From Nocardioidaceae bacterium (GTDB lineage: Bacteria; Actinomycetota; Actinomycetes; Propionibacteriales; Nocardioidaceae): DNA of 64,000 nucleotides. The notes under the pieces are model-generated. The model was given only the letters and a program-made list of their open reading frames with translations. It was not told the origin of the DNA and did not search any database. Position 1 is the first letter of the stretch, and every line of letters begins with the position of its first letter. Both the position numbers and the translations under genes were made by a program. The stretch is from positions 1-64,000 of the forward strand of contig JAURVT010000016.1 in assembly GCA_030655315.1 (NCBI GenBank), read 5' to 3'. Of the stretch, positions 16,887-24,887 are shown piece by piece.

Positions 16887-17549
16887 TCAGCGGGCGACGC
16901 GGCGCGAGGTGCGGACGCGGCGCAGCACGAACACGACGGCCGCGACGACCACGAGGGCGATGACGACCTTCTGGAAGACGCCGGCGTAGGGCTCGACGGC
17001 GTCCCAGTTCTGGCCGAGGTAGTAGCCGGCCAGGACGAAGACGGTGTTCCAGATCGCGCTGCCCACCGTGGTGAGGAGGACGAACATCGCGAACGACATC
17101 CGCTCGACGCCGGCAGGGATGGAGATCAGGCTGCGGAAGATCGGGATCATCCGGCCGAAGAAGACCGCCTTGTAGCCGTGCTTGGCGAACCACGCCTCGG
17201 CGGCGTCGACGTCGCTCAGCTTCATCAGCGGCATCCGGTCGACGATGCGCCGCAGCCGGTCGCGGCCGATGGCCGCGCCGATCGCGTAGAGCACGACCGC
17301 GCCGACGACCGACCCGAGCGTGGTGGCCACGAGCGCGCCGACGAGGGTGAAGTCGCCCCGGCTCGCGGTGAAGCCCGCGAGCGGGAGGATGACCTCGCTG
17401 GGCAGCGGCGGGAACAGGTTCTCCAACGCGATCGCGAGGCCGGCGCCCCAGATCCCGAGCTTCTCCATCAGGTCGACGGCCCACCCGGCGACCCCGCTCG
17501 TCGGCACGCCTCCGTCGGAGGCGGCCTGGATCAGGGAGGCGACATGCAT
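16887..17549 (-). CDS. DedA family membrane protein (SNARE-associated/VTT domain)
   Basis: The 220-residue protein has several transmembrane segments and the DedA motifs ENLFPPLPSEVILPLAGF near the N terminus and FFGRMIPIFRSLISIPAG in the middle, with the conserved Glu and Arg residues. DedA proteins are membrane transporters or scramblases linked to envelope and proton balance. The C-terminal helix ends with a basic cytoplasmic tail. It is 73 bases downstream of gabD in the same direction and divergent from the YkvA-like gene. Confidence 0.88.
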   Translation of the reverse strand: MHVASLIQAASDGGVPTSGVAGWAVDLMEKLGIWGAGLAIALENLFPPLPSEVILPLAGFTASRGDFTLVGALVATTLGSVVGAVVLYAIGAAIGRDRLRRIVDRMPLMKLSDVDAAEAWFAKHGYKAVFFGRMIPIFRSLISIPAGVERMSFAMFVLLTTVGSAIWNTVFVLAGYYLGQNWDAVEPYAGVFQKVVIALVVVAAVVFVLRRVRTSRRVAR

Positions 17550-17584
17550 GGGCCGAGCGTACCGACGACTGCTTGGATGGGACT

Positions 17585-17998
17585 GTGAGCGGGTGGGCTG
17601 TGACGGGCGCCATCCTCGGCGGGCTCGTCGTGGTCGCCCTGGCGGTGCTGGGCGTGCTGCTCCTCGCGCTGCGACGCGTGCCCGGCCACCGCACCGGCCT
17701 GCGCGAGGCGCTGGGCCTGCTCCCCTCGTGCATCGGGCTCGCCCGCCGGCTGCACGGCGACACGACGCTGCCCAGGTCGGTGCGCTGGCAGCTGCGCGGG
17801 CTGCTGCTCTACCTGGCGATGCCGATCGACCTGGTGCCCGACGTGGTGCCGGTGCTCGGGTGGGCCGACGACGTGCTGGTGGCGCTGCTGGTCCTGCGAC
17901 GCGTGCTGCGCACCGCCGGCCCCGACGCGGTCGCGCGGCACTGGCCGGGCACGCCCGAGGGCCTCGAGGCGCTGCGGCGCCTCACCGGCGACCGGTGA
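17585..17998 (+). CDS. YkvA-like DUF1232 membrane protein
   Basis: The 137-residue protein has an N-terminal transmembrane helix and the DUF1232 core LLLYLAMPIDLVPDVVPVLGWADD, the typical IDLIPD-type motif. The family's function is unknown. The GTG at 17585 (MSGWAV) is preferred; a TTG at 17573 would add four residues. Only 35 bases separate it from the divergent dedA-type gene, so the two likely share a promoter region. Confidence 0.85.
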   Translation: MSGWAVTGAILGGLVVVALAVLGVLLLALRRVPGHRTGLREALGLLPSCIGLARRLHGDTTLPRSVRWQLRGLLLYLAMPIDLVPDVVPVLGWADDVLVALLVLRRVLRTAGPDAVARHWPGTPEGLEALRRLTGDR

Positions 17999-18022
17999 GG
18001 CCCGCGTCGGAGCGGTGCAGCG

Positions 18023-18808
18023 TCAGGAGGCGGCGTGCGAGGACGCGACCTGGGCCGGCGTCGCCGGGATCGGCTCCATCCGGTAGCCCACGCCGCGCAC
18101 GGTGCGGATGAAGCCCGCGGAGCGACCGGAGTCGCCGAGCTTGCGGCGCAGGTTGCCCATGTGGACCTCGACGAGGTGGTGGTCGTTGGTCCAGCCCTCG
18201 CCCCAGACCTCGCGGAGCAGCGCGTCGCGGCCCCAGACCTTGGACGGGTTGCTCAGCAGCGTCGCGAGGATGTCGAACTCGGTCCGGGTGAGCGTGAGCT
18301 CCTGCGTGCCCTCGGCCGTGGACAGCGTGGCGACGCGACCGTCGGCGTCGATGGCGAGGTCGCCGTGGCGGCGCGTGGACGCGCTCTCGGGGACGATCGC
18401 CGGGGCGTCGACCGCCTGCGGCACCGAGGTACGCGGGCGACGGAACATCGCCGCGATGCGGGCCTGCAGCTCGCGCGGGCTGAACGGCTTGCTGACGTAG
18501 TCGTCGGCGCCGATCTCCAGCCCGATGAGCCGGTCGATCTCGTCGTGACGCGCGGTCACCATGACGACGTACGCGTCGGACATCTCGCGCACCGCCCGGC
18601 AGACCTGGGTGCCGTCGACGTCGGGCAGGCCGAGGTCGAGCGTGATCAGGTCGGGGTTCTCCTCGCGGACGAGCCGCACCCCGTCCCGACCGGTCCTCGC
18701 CTCGTGCACCACGAAGTTCTGCAACGTCAGCACATGACTGATCAAGCCGCGCACGTCGTCGTCGTCATCGACGACCACCGCGGTCCTCGCCCCCTGAAGA
18801 TTCCCCAT
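18023..18808 (-). CDS. OmpR/PhoB-type response regulator (orphan)
   Basis: The 261-residue protein has a receiver domain (about 9-125) with acidic pocket DDDDD near residues 14-18, phosphoacceptor Asp58 in TLDLGLPD, Thr in MVTARHD and Lys in VSKPFSPREL. A winged-helix DNA-binding domain (about 160-250) follows, with LTLTRTEFDIL and VRGVGYRM. No histidine kinase is adjacent. Immediately upstream are an AT-rich promoter-like pocket and the remnant of a GAF-type regulator. It is convergent with the YkvA-like gene. Confidence 0.9.
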   Translation of the reverse strand: MGNLQGARTAVVVDDDDDVRGLISHVLTLQNFVVHEARTGRDGVRLVREENPDLITLDLGLPDVDGTQVCRAVREMSDAYVVMVTARHDEIDRLIGLEIGADDYVSKPFSPRELQARIAAMFRRPRTSVPQAVDAPAIVPESASTRRHGDLAIDADGRVATLSTAEGTQELTLTRTEFDILATLLSNPSKVWGRDALLREVWGEGWTNDHHLVEVHMGNLRRKLGDSGRSAGFIRTVRGVGYRMEPIPATPAQVASSHAAS

Positions 18809-18885
18809 GCTCTGGATTCTCGCACGAATGAGGGAGATTGCCCCACCCTTTCTTGAGTATTTATTTTCCGCATTTGGGGGGTTGA
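18809..18885 (-). promoter_or_regulatory. AT-rich leader upstream of the orphan response regulator
   Basis: The 77 bases hold a run such as CTTGAGTATTTATTTTCCGC that is far lower in GC than anything around it. On the minus strand it offers AAATAAATACT as a -10-like sequence. It probably carries the promoter of the response regulator; no clear -35 can be assigned. Confidence 0.35.
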
Positions 18886-18888
18886 CGT

Positions 18889-19158
18889 GGCCGCCCCGCC
18901 CGAAGGACGCCCTGCCCGCTGTGCCTGCCCGAGCCGCTCGACCACGGCTGGCTGCTGCGGCCGCACGGCCTGAGCACGCGCGCGCTGAGCACCGCGCTCC
19001 ACGGGGACGGCGACCACGCGGTCACGGTGCGGGCCGAGGTGTCGCGCCTGCGACGCACGCTCGGCGGCGTGCTGTCCGCCCAGCCCTACCGGTTCGCCGC
19101 GGGCGTCGACGTCGAGGTCGTGCCCACCGCGAGCGGCTCGGGGCGTCCGAGCAGGTAG
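18889..19158 (+). pseudogene. Remnant of a GAF-type transcriptional regulator, C-terminal HTH part
   Basis: A start-less frame opening after a stop at 18883 reads GRPARRTPCPLC, then LLRPHGLSTRALSTALHGD, HAVTVRAEVSRLRRTLGG and SAQPYRFAAGV before a TAG at 19156. This is the pattern of the C-terminal helix-turn-helix region found in actinobacterial GAF-domain regulators (HPDGL, LxxALxGD, VTVRAExxRLRRxLG, xRPYRL). The GAF domain and start codon are absent, and its end overlaps the 3' end of the opposite c-di-GMP gene. I infer a 5'-truncated pseudogene. The family match is by eye. Confidence 0.5.
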
Positions 19159-21317
19159 CCCTGCACGAGCTCGCAGCCGATCTCGTGGACGGCCCGGAGC
19201 TGGTCGGCGGTCTCGATCCCCTCGGCGATCGTGACCTTGCCGAGGGCGCGGGCCATCGCGTGCACCGCCGTCACGACGGCGCGTCCCTCGGGACGCGTGA
19301 CCGAGCCGATGAACCCCTGGTCGATCTTCACGATGTCGACGGGCAGCGTGGCCAGCCGGGTGAGCGACGAGTACTCGGCGCCGAAGTCGTCGAGCGCGAT
19401 CCTGATGCCGTGCTCGCGCAGCTCCGACAGCCTCGCGGTGGTCGACTCCAGGTCGCTGACCAGCGCGCTCTCGGTGACCTCGACGACGAGCCGCTCGGGG
19501 CCGCACGCACGAGCCGCCTCGAGGACGGCCGCGACGATTCCCTCGTCGGCGAGCTGCTGGGGGGAGGTGTTGACGGCGACCACCCGTCCCCACCGGGCCT
19601 GGTCGCGGCAGGCGACCTCGAGGACGTGGGCCCCGATCCGTCCCATCAGGCCGCTGCTCTCGGCCGCGGGCACCCACGCGGACGGGCCGAGGAGGCGGCC
19701 GTCACGGCGCCACCGCGCCAGCGCCTCGACCCCGTGCACCTGGCGCGAGCCGGTGACGACGATGGGCTGGTAGTGCACCTCGATCTCGCCGCGGTCCACG
19801 GCTCTCTCGAGGTCCTGCTCGAGCGCGATCCGCTCGCGGAGCTGCGCCGCGAAGTCCCGGTGGGCGACCTCCACCCCGCCGCGCGCGGTGGCCAGGCCGG
19901 CGACGGCGCGGACCTCGCGCAGCAGGTCGGCCACGGACGACTCCTCGCGTGCCACCACCACCCCGAGGCCCAGGCGCACGCGCGCGGGCAGGTCGGCGGC
20001 GGTGCCCGCGCGCGCCAGCTCGGCGCGAAGCGTGCCGACCGCGGCCGGGGTCAGCGTGGTGCCGGACCACGGCGACACCGCCACGAACGCGTCCCCGCCG
20101 GCGTGCCACCAGCCCGAGGCCGACCCGATCTCGCCCACCAGGGCGCGCGCGACCCGTCCGGTGACCCGGTCGGCCTCCTCGAAGCCGCGGAGCGTCCGCA
20201 GGTCCTCCAGCCCCTCGAGGTGGCACAGCTGCACGGCGACGCGGTCGCCCGTCAGCAAGCCCTCGGCCAGGGCGTCGGTGAGGCGCTCGAGCGCGAACAC
20301 CCGGTTGGGCAGGCCGGTCACCGGGTCGTGGAGCCGGGCGCGGACGGTGCTCGCCTCGGCGTCGGCCCGCGCGGCGACCGCGCCGACGAGGTGCACGACG
20401 CCCTCCACGAAGGGCCGGTCGTCGTCGCTGAGCCGCGGCAGCGAGAGCTGCACCGCACCTGACCGGACGACCTCCTCGGTCGAGCCGGCGGGAGGACCGT
20501 GACCGGTCTCGACGCGCACGTCGGCACCGGGGCCGAGCCCCCGTCGGGCCACCTCCTCCGCGCGGGCGACGGCGGCCGGCAGGTCGTCGGTGACCAGGTG
20601 CCGCCCGAGCTCGACGAGGGCGACCTGCTGGTCGCGCACCCGGCGCCGCGCGGCGACCTCCCGGAGAAGCTGGCGACGACGGAGCAGCTGCAGGCCCAGC
20701 ACCACCGGGGCGAGCCAGAGGGTGCTCATCGTCTCGGCGAGGGGTCCAGGTCCGCTGATCGAGCCGACCACGCCGAGGAGGACCGCTCCCCCGGCCGTCG
20801 TCACGGAGACCAGGAGGTCCTGCGGACGGACCCGGCGGGTGCGCTCGACCGACCAGCCGACGACGAGCACCCCGATGAGGAGCGAGAACACCTTGCCCCC
20901 GGGGCCGTAGACCGGCCAGCCGTCGGCGTCCAGCGACACCACGTGCAGCAGGTCGGTGCCGAACCAGAGCATCAGCCGGAGCAGCACCAGCCCGAGCACG
21001 ACGGCGAGGGCGAGGCGCGCCGGTGGTCCTCCCAGCGTCTGGTCGAAGGCGGGGAAGACCAGCAGGAAGGCGAACGTGAACAGCAGCGAGCGCACGTCGG
21101 TGAGGACCATCGTGATCCGGGCGTCCCCGGCGTTCAGCACGACGAGCGCGCCCACGAGCATCGTGACGGCCGCGACGGCGGAGAAGGCCGCGGTCCAGCC
21201 GTCCCGGACCCGTTGGTCCGGACGCGCGGCGGCGACGGCGCCGAGCTGCAGCGACGCCCCGGCCGCGACGCACTGGAGCAACACGCAGCCCCACACGCCC
21301 GCTTGGCTCACCGACAT
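19086..21317 (-). CDS. Membrane GGDEF-EAL protein, probable c-di-GMP phosphodiesterase
   Basis: The 743-residue protein has about seven transmembrane helices in its first 210 residues, a linker, a GGDEF domain (about 325-480) and an EAL domain (about 490-735). The cyclase signature is changed to AGGDAF and no RxxD inhibitory site is seen, so it is probably not a cyclase. The EAL side is intact: VEALARW, VNTSPQQL, VVEVTES, IALDDFGAEYSS, KIDQGF and AEGIET. It should hydrolyse c-di-GMP under control of the membrane sensor. It is divergent from zwf across 166 bases; its 3' end overlaps the GAF remnant. Confidence 0.88.
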   Translation of the reverse strand: MSVSQAGVWGCVLLQCVAAGASLQLGAVAAARPDQRVRDGWTAAFSAVAAVTMLVGALVVLNAGDARITMVLTDVRSLLFTFAFLLVFPAFDQTLGGPPARLALAVVLGLVLLRLMLWFGTDLLHVVSLDADGWPVYGPGGKVFSLLIGVLVVGWSVERTRRVRPQDLLVSVTTAGGAVLLGVVGSISGPGPLAETMSTLWLAPVVLGLQLLRRRQLLREVAARRRVRDQQVALVELGRHLVTDDLPAAVARAEEVARRGLGPGADVRVETGHGPPAGSTEEVVRSGAVQLSLPRLSDDDRPFVEGVVHLVGAVAARADAEASTVRARLHDPVTGLPNRVFALERLTDALAEGLLTGDRVAVQLCHLEGLEDLRTLRGFEEADRVTGRVARALVGEIGSASGWWHAGGDAFVAVSPWSGTTLTPAAVGTLRAELARAGTAADLPARVRLGLGVVVAREESSVADLLREVRAVAGLATARGGVEVAHRDFAAQLRERIALEQDLERAVDRGEIEVHYQPIVVTGSRQVHGVEALARWRRDGRLLGPSAWVPAAESSGLMGRIGAHVLEVACRDQARWGRVVAVNTSPQQLADEGIVAAVLEAARACGPERLVVEVTESALVSDLESTTARLSELREHGIRIALDDFGAEYSSLTRLATLPVDIVKIDQGFIGSVTRPEGRAVVTAVHAMARALGKVTIAEGIETADQLRAVHEIGCELVQGYLLGRPEPLAVGTTSTSTPAANR

Positions 21318-21483
21318 CCCTTCTCTCGCCCGGATGGATGCCCTACCGACAGGTATTCTGCACCGTCTGGGGGAGGAGTGGGGACGAACGGGTCACCGCG
21401 ACCCCGGACGCGGTCCACCCGCACCGGTGTGACGCTGCCCGTTCCGACCTGCGGTCCGGGGGGGCCTGGCCCAGCATGGACGC

Positions 21484-22926
21484 GTGACCGACCGCGACGA
21501 CCTGCCCGACGTCCCCCGCCCGGACGCCCACCTCTTCCTGCTCTTCGGCGCCACCGGGGACCTCGCCAAGCGCAAGCTCTTCCCGGGCTTCTACCGCCTG
21601 GCCGCCGCCGGCCGGATGCCCGAGTCCTACGCGATCGTCGGGACCGGGCGGCACTCCCCCGGCACCGACGAGGAGTTCCGCTCCCAGGTGGCCGACGCCG
21701 TCCGCGACAGCCTCGACACGGTGGACGACGACGTGCTGGAGCAGGTGACGTCGAGGGTCAGGTTCCAGACGTCCTCCTCGGACGACCTCGACGACCTCGT
21801 CGCGGCGGTGGCCGACGCGGAGTCCGGCCTCGACGCCGAGGGCACCCCGAAGCGCCTGGTCTACCTGTCGCTCCCCCCGTCGGCGATGGAGTCGATGGTG
21901 CCCGCGCTCGGCGCGGCCTCGCTGCTCGACAACGCCCGGCTCGTGGTCGAGAAGCCCTTCGGCACCGACCTGGAGAGCTCGCGCGAGCTCGACGCGGCGC
22001 TGAAGAAGGTGGTCGACGAGGAGCAGGTCTTCCGCATCGACCACTTCCTGGGCAAGGAGGCGGTGCAGAACGTCATCGCCCTGCGCTGGGGCAACGGCCC
22101 GATCGACGCGGTCTGGTCGGCCGAGCACGTCACGTCGGTGCAGATCGACGTGCCCGAGGAGCTCGGCCTGGAGGGACGCGGCTCGTTCTACGAGTCCACC
22201 GGCGCCTTCCGCGACATGATCTCGACCCATCTGTGCCAGATCCTCGGCTTCATGGCGATGGAGCGTCCCGACTCGCTGGACGCCGAGGCGGTGCGCGACG
22301 CCAAGTCCGCGGTGTTCCAGCAGATGCGTCCCTTCACCGCCGAGGACGTGGTGCTCGGCCAGTTCGAGGGGTACCGCGACGAGGAGGACGTCGACCCCGA
22401 CTCCGACGTCGAGACGTTCGTGGCCATCCGCGCGTTCGTCGACAACGACCGCTGGCGCGACGTGCCGTTCTACCTGCGCACGGGCAAGGCCCTGGCCGCC
22501 ACCCGCCGCACGGTCACCCTGACGTTCCGCGAGCCGTCCCACGGGCTGCTCAAGCACGAGGAGCAGCAGCAGGTGCCCGGACCCACCGAGCTGAGCATGG
22601 AGCTCGGCGACGGCACGCAGCTGGCCTTCGACCTGCGGGCCAAGCAGCCCGGTCCCGGCCTCGAGCTGACCACGGCCGACCTCGAGGCGAACTTCGACGA
22701 CGAGTTCGAGACGCAGCCGCTCGAGGCCTACGAGCGCCTCCTGCTCGACGTCATGCACGGCGAGCAGATGCTCTTCACGCGCAGCGACGAGGTCGACCGC
22801 CTCTGGGAGCTGTGCGACCCGATCATCAAGAACCCGCCGAAGCCGCTGCCCTACGCGAAGGGCTCCTGGGGACCCCAGGAGGCCATCGACCTGCCCGGCG
22901 AGCTCGGCTGGCGCATCCAGCGATGA
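21484..22926 (+). CDS. zwf: Glucose-6-phosphate 1-dehydrogenase
   Basis: The 480-residue enzyme oxidises glucose 6-phosphate to 6-phosphogluconolactone with NADP, entering the pentose phosphate pathway. The nucleotide motif LFGATGDLAKRKL and the active-site motif RIDHFLGKE (His general base) are intact, and the length is normal. The C-terminal ELTTADLEANFDDEF and LLLDVMHGEQMLF are typical. The GTG at 21484 (MTDRDDLPD) has no strong ribosome site. Its stop overlaps the ATG of the GH15 gene (ATGA), so the two are cotranslated. Confidence 0.93.
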   Translation: MTDRDDLPDVPRPDAHLFLLFGATGDLAKRKLFPGFYRLAAAGRMPESYAIVGTGRHSPGTDEEFRSQVADAVRDSLDTVDDDVLEQVTSRVRFQTSSSDDLDDLVAAVADAESGLDAEGTPKRLVYLSLPPSAMESMVPALGAASLLDNARLVVEKPFGTDLESSRELDAALKKVVDEEQVFRIDHFLGKEAVQNVIALRWGNGPIDAVWSAEHVTSVQIDVPEELGLEGRGSFYESTGAFRDMISTHLCQILGFMAMERPDSLDAEAVRDAKSAVFQQMRPFTAEDVVLGQFEGYRDEEDVDPDSDVETFVAIRAFVDNDRWRDVPFYLRTGKALAATRRTVTLTFREPSHGLLKHEEQQQVPGPTELSMELGDGTQLAFDLRAKQPGPGLELTTADLEANFDDEFETQPLEAYERLLLDVMHGEQMLFTRSDEVDRLWELCDPIIKNPPKPLPYAKGSWGPQEAIDLPGELGWRIQR

Positions 22927-24740
22927 CCCCCACCCCGATCGCCGAGCACGGGCTCATCGGCGACCTCCGCACGGCGGCGCTCGTCGGCATGGACGGCACC
23001 ATCAGCTGGTTCTGCGCGCCGCGGTTCGACTCGCCGTCGGTCTTCGGCTCGCTGCTCGACGAGGAGAGGGGCGGCTCGTGGCGGGTGCGCCCGACCGACG
23101 AGTCCAGCCGCACCCAGCAGTTCTACTACCCCAGCAGCAATGTCCTGATCACCCGCTTCATGAACGACGAGGGCGTCGTCGAGGTCCACGACTTCATGCC
23201 CGTCGTCCGCCCGCACGACCCCCACCACCGGCAGCGGATCGTCCGCCGGCTGGTCGGGGTGCGCGGCCGGATGACCATGCGCGTCGACCTCGCCGCGCGA
23301 CCGGACTACGCGCGGGAGCACCCGCGCACCACCGCGCACGACGGCGGGGTGCTCATCGAGTCCGACACCGTGCGCCTCGCCCTGAGCGCCACGGTCGACC
23401 TCGACGTCGACGGCGAGGACGTCTCGGCCCAGGTGACGCTGAAGAGCGGCCAGAAGGCGCTGTTCGTCCTCGAGGTGCTCGACCAGAGCGGCGACGGCAG
23501 CCCCTGCACCGACGAGGACACCGACGCGCTGTTCGACACCACGGTGTCGTTCTGGCAGCAGTGGCTGAGCAAGTCGACGTACACCGGACGCTGGCGCGAG
23601 ATGGTCGACCGCTCCGCCCTGACGCTCAAGCTGCTGACGCACGAGCCGTCCGGCGCGATCGTCGCCGCCCCGACGACGAGCCTGCCCGAGGACCTCGGCG
23701 GCGAGCGCAACTGGGACTACCGCTACGTGTGGATCCGCGACGCCGCCTTCAGCATCTACGCGCTGCTGCGTCTCGGCTTCACCGACGAGGCCGACGCGTT
23801 CATGCGCTGGCTGTCCGAGCGCATCGGCGAGGCCGACGGCCACGAGCTCGGCCCGCTGCGCGTGATGTACACGATCGACGGCAGCACCGAGATGCCCGAG
23901 ATCGAGCTGGACCACCTCAGCGGCTACGCGGGCTCGCGACCGGTGCGCGTCGGCAACGGCGCCGCCGAGCAGCTGCAGCTGGACATCTACGGCGAGATCA
24001 TCGACTCGGCCTACCTGTTCAACAAGTACGGGCCGGGCATCTCCCACGACGCCTGGACCGACCTCACCCACGTCCTCGACTGGGTGCTCGACAACTGGGA
24101 CCAGCCCGACGCCGGCATGTGGGAGGCCCGCAGCGAGCCGCAGGACTACACCACCGGACGCCTGATGGCGTGGGTCGCGGTGGAGCGGATGATCCGCGTC
24201 GCCCGTCAGCGCGGGCTGCCCGGCGACCTCGAGCGGTGGAGCACGGTCCGCGACGAGATCTACACCCAGGTGATGGAGCGCGGCTGGAACGACGAGATCG
24301 GCGCCTTCACCCAGGTGCTCGACGGCAAGGCCCTCGACGCGTCCATCCTGCTGATGCCGCTGGTGAAGTTCGTCGCCCCCAACGACCCTCGCTTCCTGTC
24401 GACCCTCGCCGCGATCAAGGAGCAGCTGGTCGAGGACAGCCTGGTGTTCCGCTACCGGATGGAGGACGACCACGGCGACCTCGGCGTCGACGACGGGCTC
24501 ACGGGCAACGAGGGCACCTTCAGCCTGTGCTCGTTCTGGTACGTCGAGGCCCTGACGCGCGCCGAGCAGCTGCCCGAGGCGCGGCTCGCCCTGGAGAAGA
24601 TGTTCACCTACTCCAACCACCTCGGCCTCTACGCCGAGATGATCGGCATCACCGGCGACCAGCTCGGCAACTACCCGCAGGCGTTCACGCACCTGTCGCT
24701 CGTCAGCGCGGCGATCAACCTGGACCGCGCCCTGGGCTGA
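22923..24740 (+). CDS. GH15 family glycoside hydrolase (glucoamylase/trehalase-like)
   Basis: The 605-residue protein begins with the N-terminal signature IAEHGLIGDLRTAALVG and IDSWFCAPRFDSPSVF-like segment of actinobacterial GH15 enzymes. It continues with an (alpha/alpha)6 barrel containing RNWDYRYVWIRDAAFS and WEARSEPQDYTTGRLMAW, and a catalytic Glu segment in NEGTFSLCSFWYVEAL. Members hydrolyse trehalose or alpha-glucans and some have little measured activity. No signal peptide is present, so it is cytosolic. Coupling to zwf suggests glucose released from trehalose or glycogen feeds the pentose phosphate pathway; this is inference. Confidence 0.88.
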   Translation: MTPTPIAEHGLIGDLRTAALVGMDGTISWFCAPRFDSPSVFGSLLDEERGGSWRVRPTDESSRTQQFYYPSSNVLITRFMNDEGVVEVHDFMPVVRPHDPHHRQRIVRRLVGVRGRMTMRVDLAARPDYAREHPRTTAHDGGVLIESDTVRLALSATVDLDVDGEDVSAQVTLKSGQKALFVLEVLDQSGDGSPCTDEDTDALFDTTVSFWQQWLSKSTYTGRWREMVDRSALTLKLLTHEPSGAIVAAPTTSLPEDLGGERNWDYRYVWIRDAAFSIYALLRLGFTDEADAFMRWLSERIGEADGHELGPLRVMYTIDGSTEMPEIELDHLSGYAGSRPVRVGNGAAEQLQLDIYGEIIDSAYLFNKYGPGISHDAWTDLTHVLDWVLDNWDQPDAGMWEARSEPQDYTTGRLMAWVAVERMIRVARQRGLPGDLERWSTVRDEIYTQVMERGWNDEIGAFTQVLDGKALDASILLMPLVKFVAPNDPRFLSTLAAIKEQLVEDSLVFRYRMEDDHGDLGVDDGLTGNEGTFSLCSFWYVEALTRAEQLPEARLALEKMFTYSNHLGLYAEMIGITGDQLGNYPQAFTHLSLVSAAINLDRALG

Positions 24741-24887
24741 CGGCTTCGTCCCCTACGCCCGACTTCGGCGGACACGCGCGACCTGTCCGGCTAGCCTGGA
24801 AGCCTCGGCCCGGCCCCCGTCGATCAGGCACGGACCGACCTCGCGGTCCGGTCCGTGCTCCCGCACCGACAGATCCGAGCGTGCTCC

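Noticed and set aside
19086-21317. Active diguanylate cyclase in the first GGDEF-EAL protein
   Set aside because: The signature is GGDAF rather than GGDEF, so a cyclase activity is not claimed.
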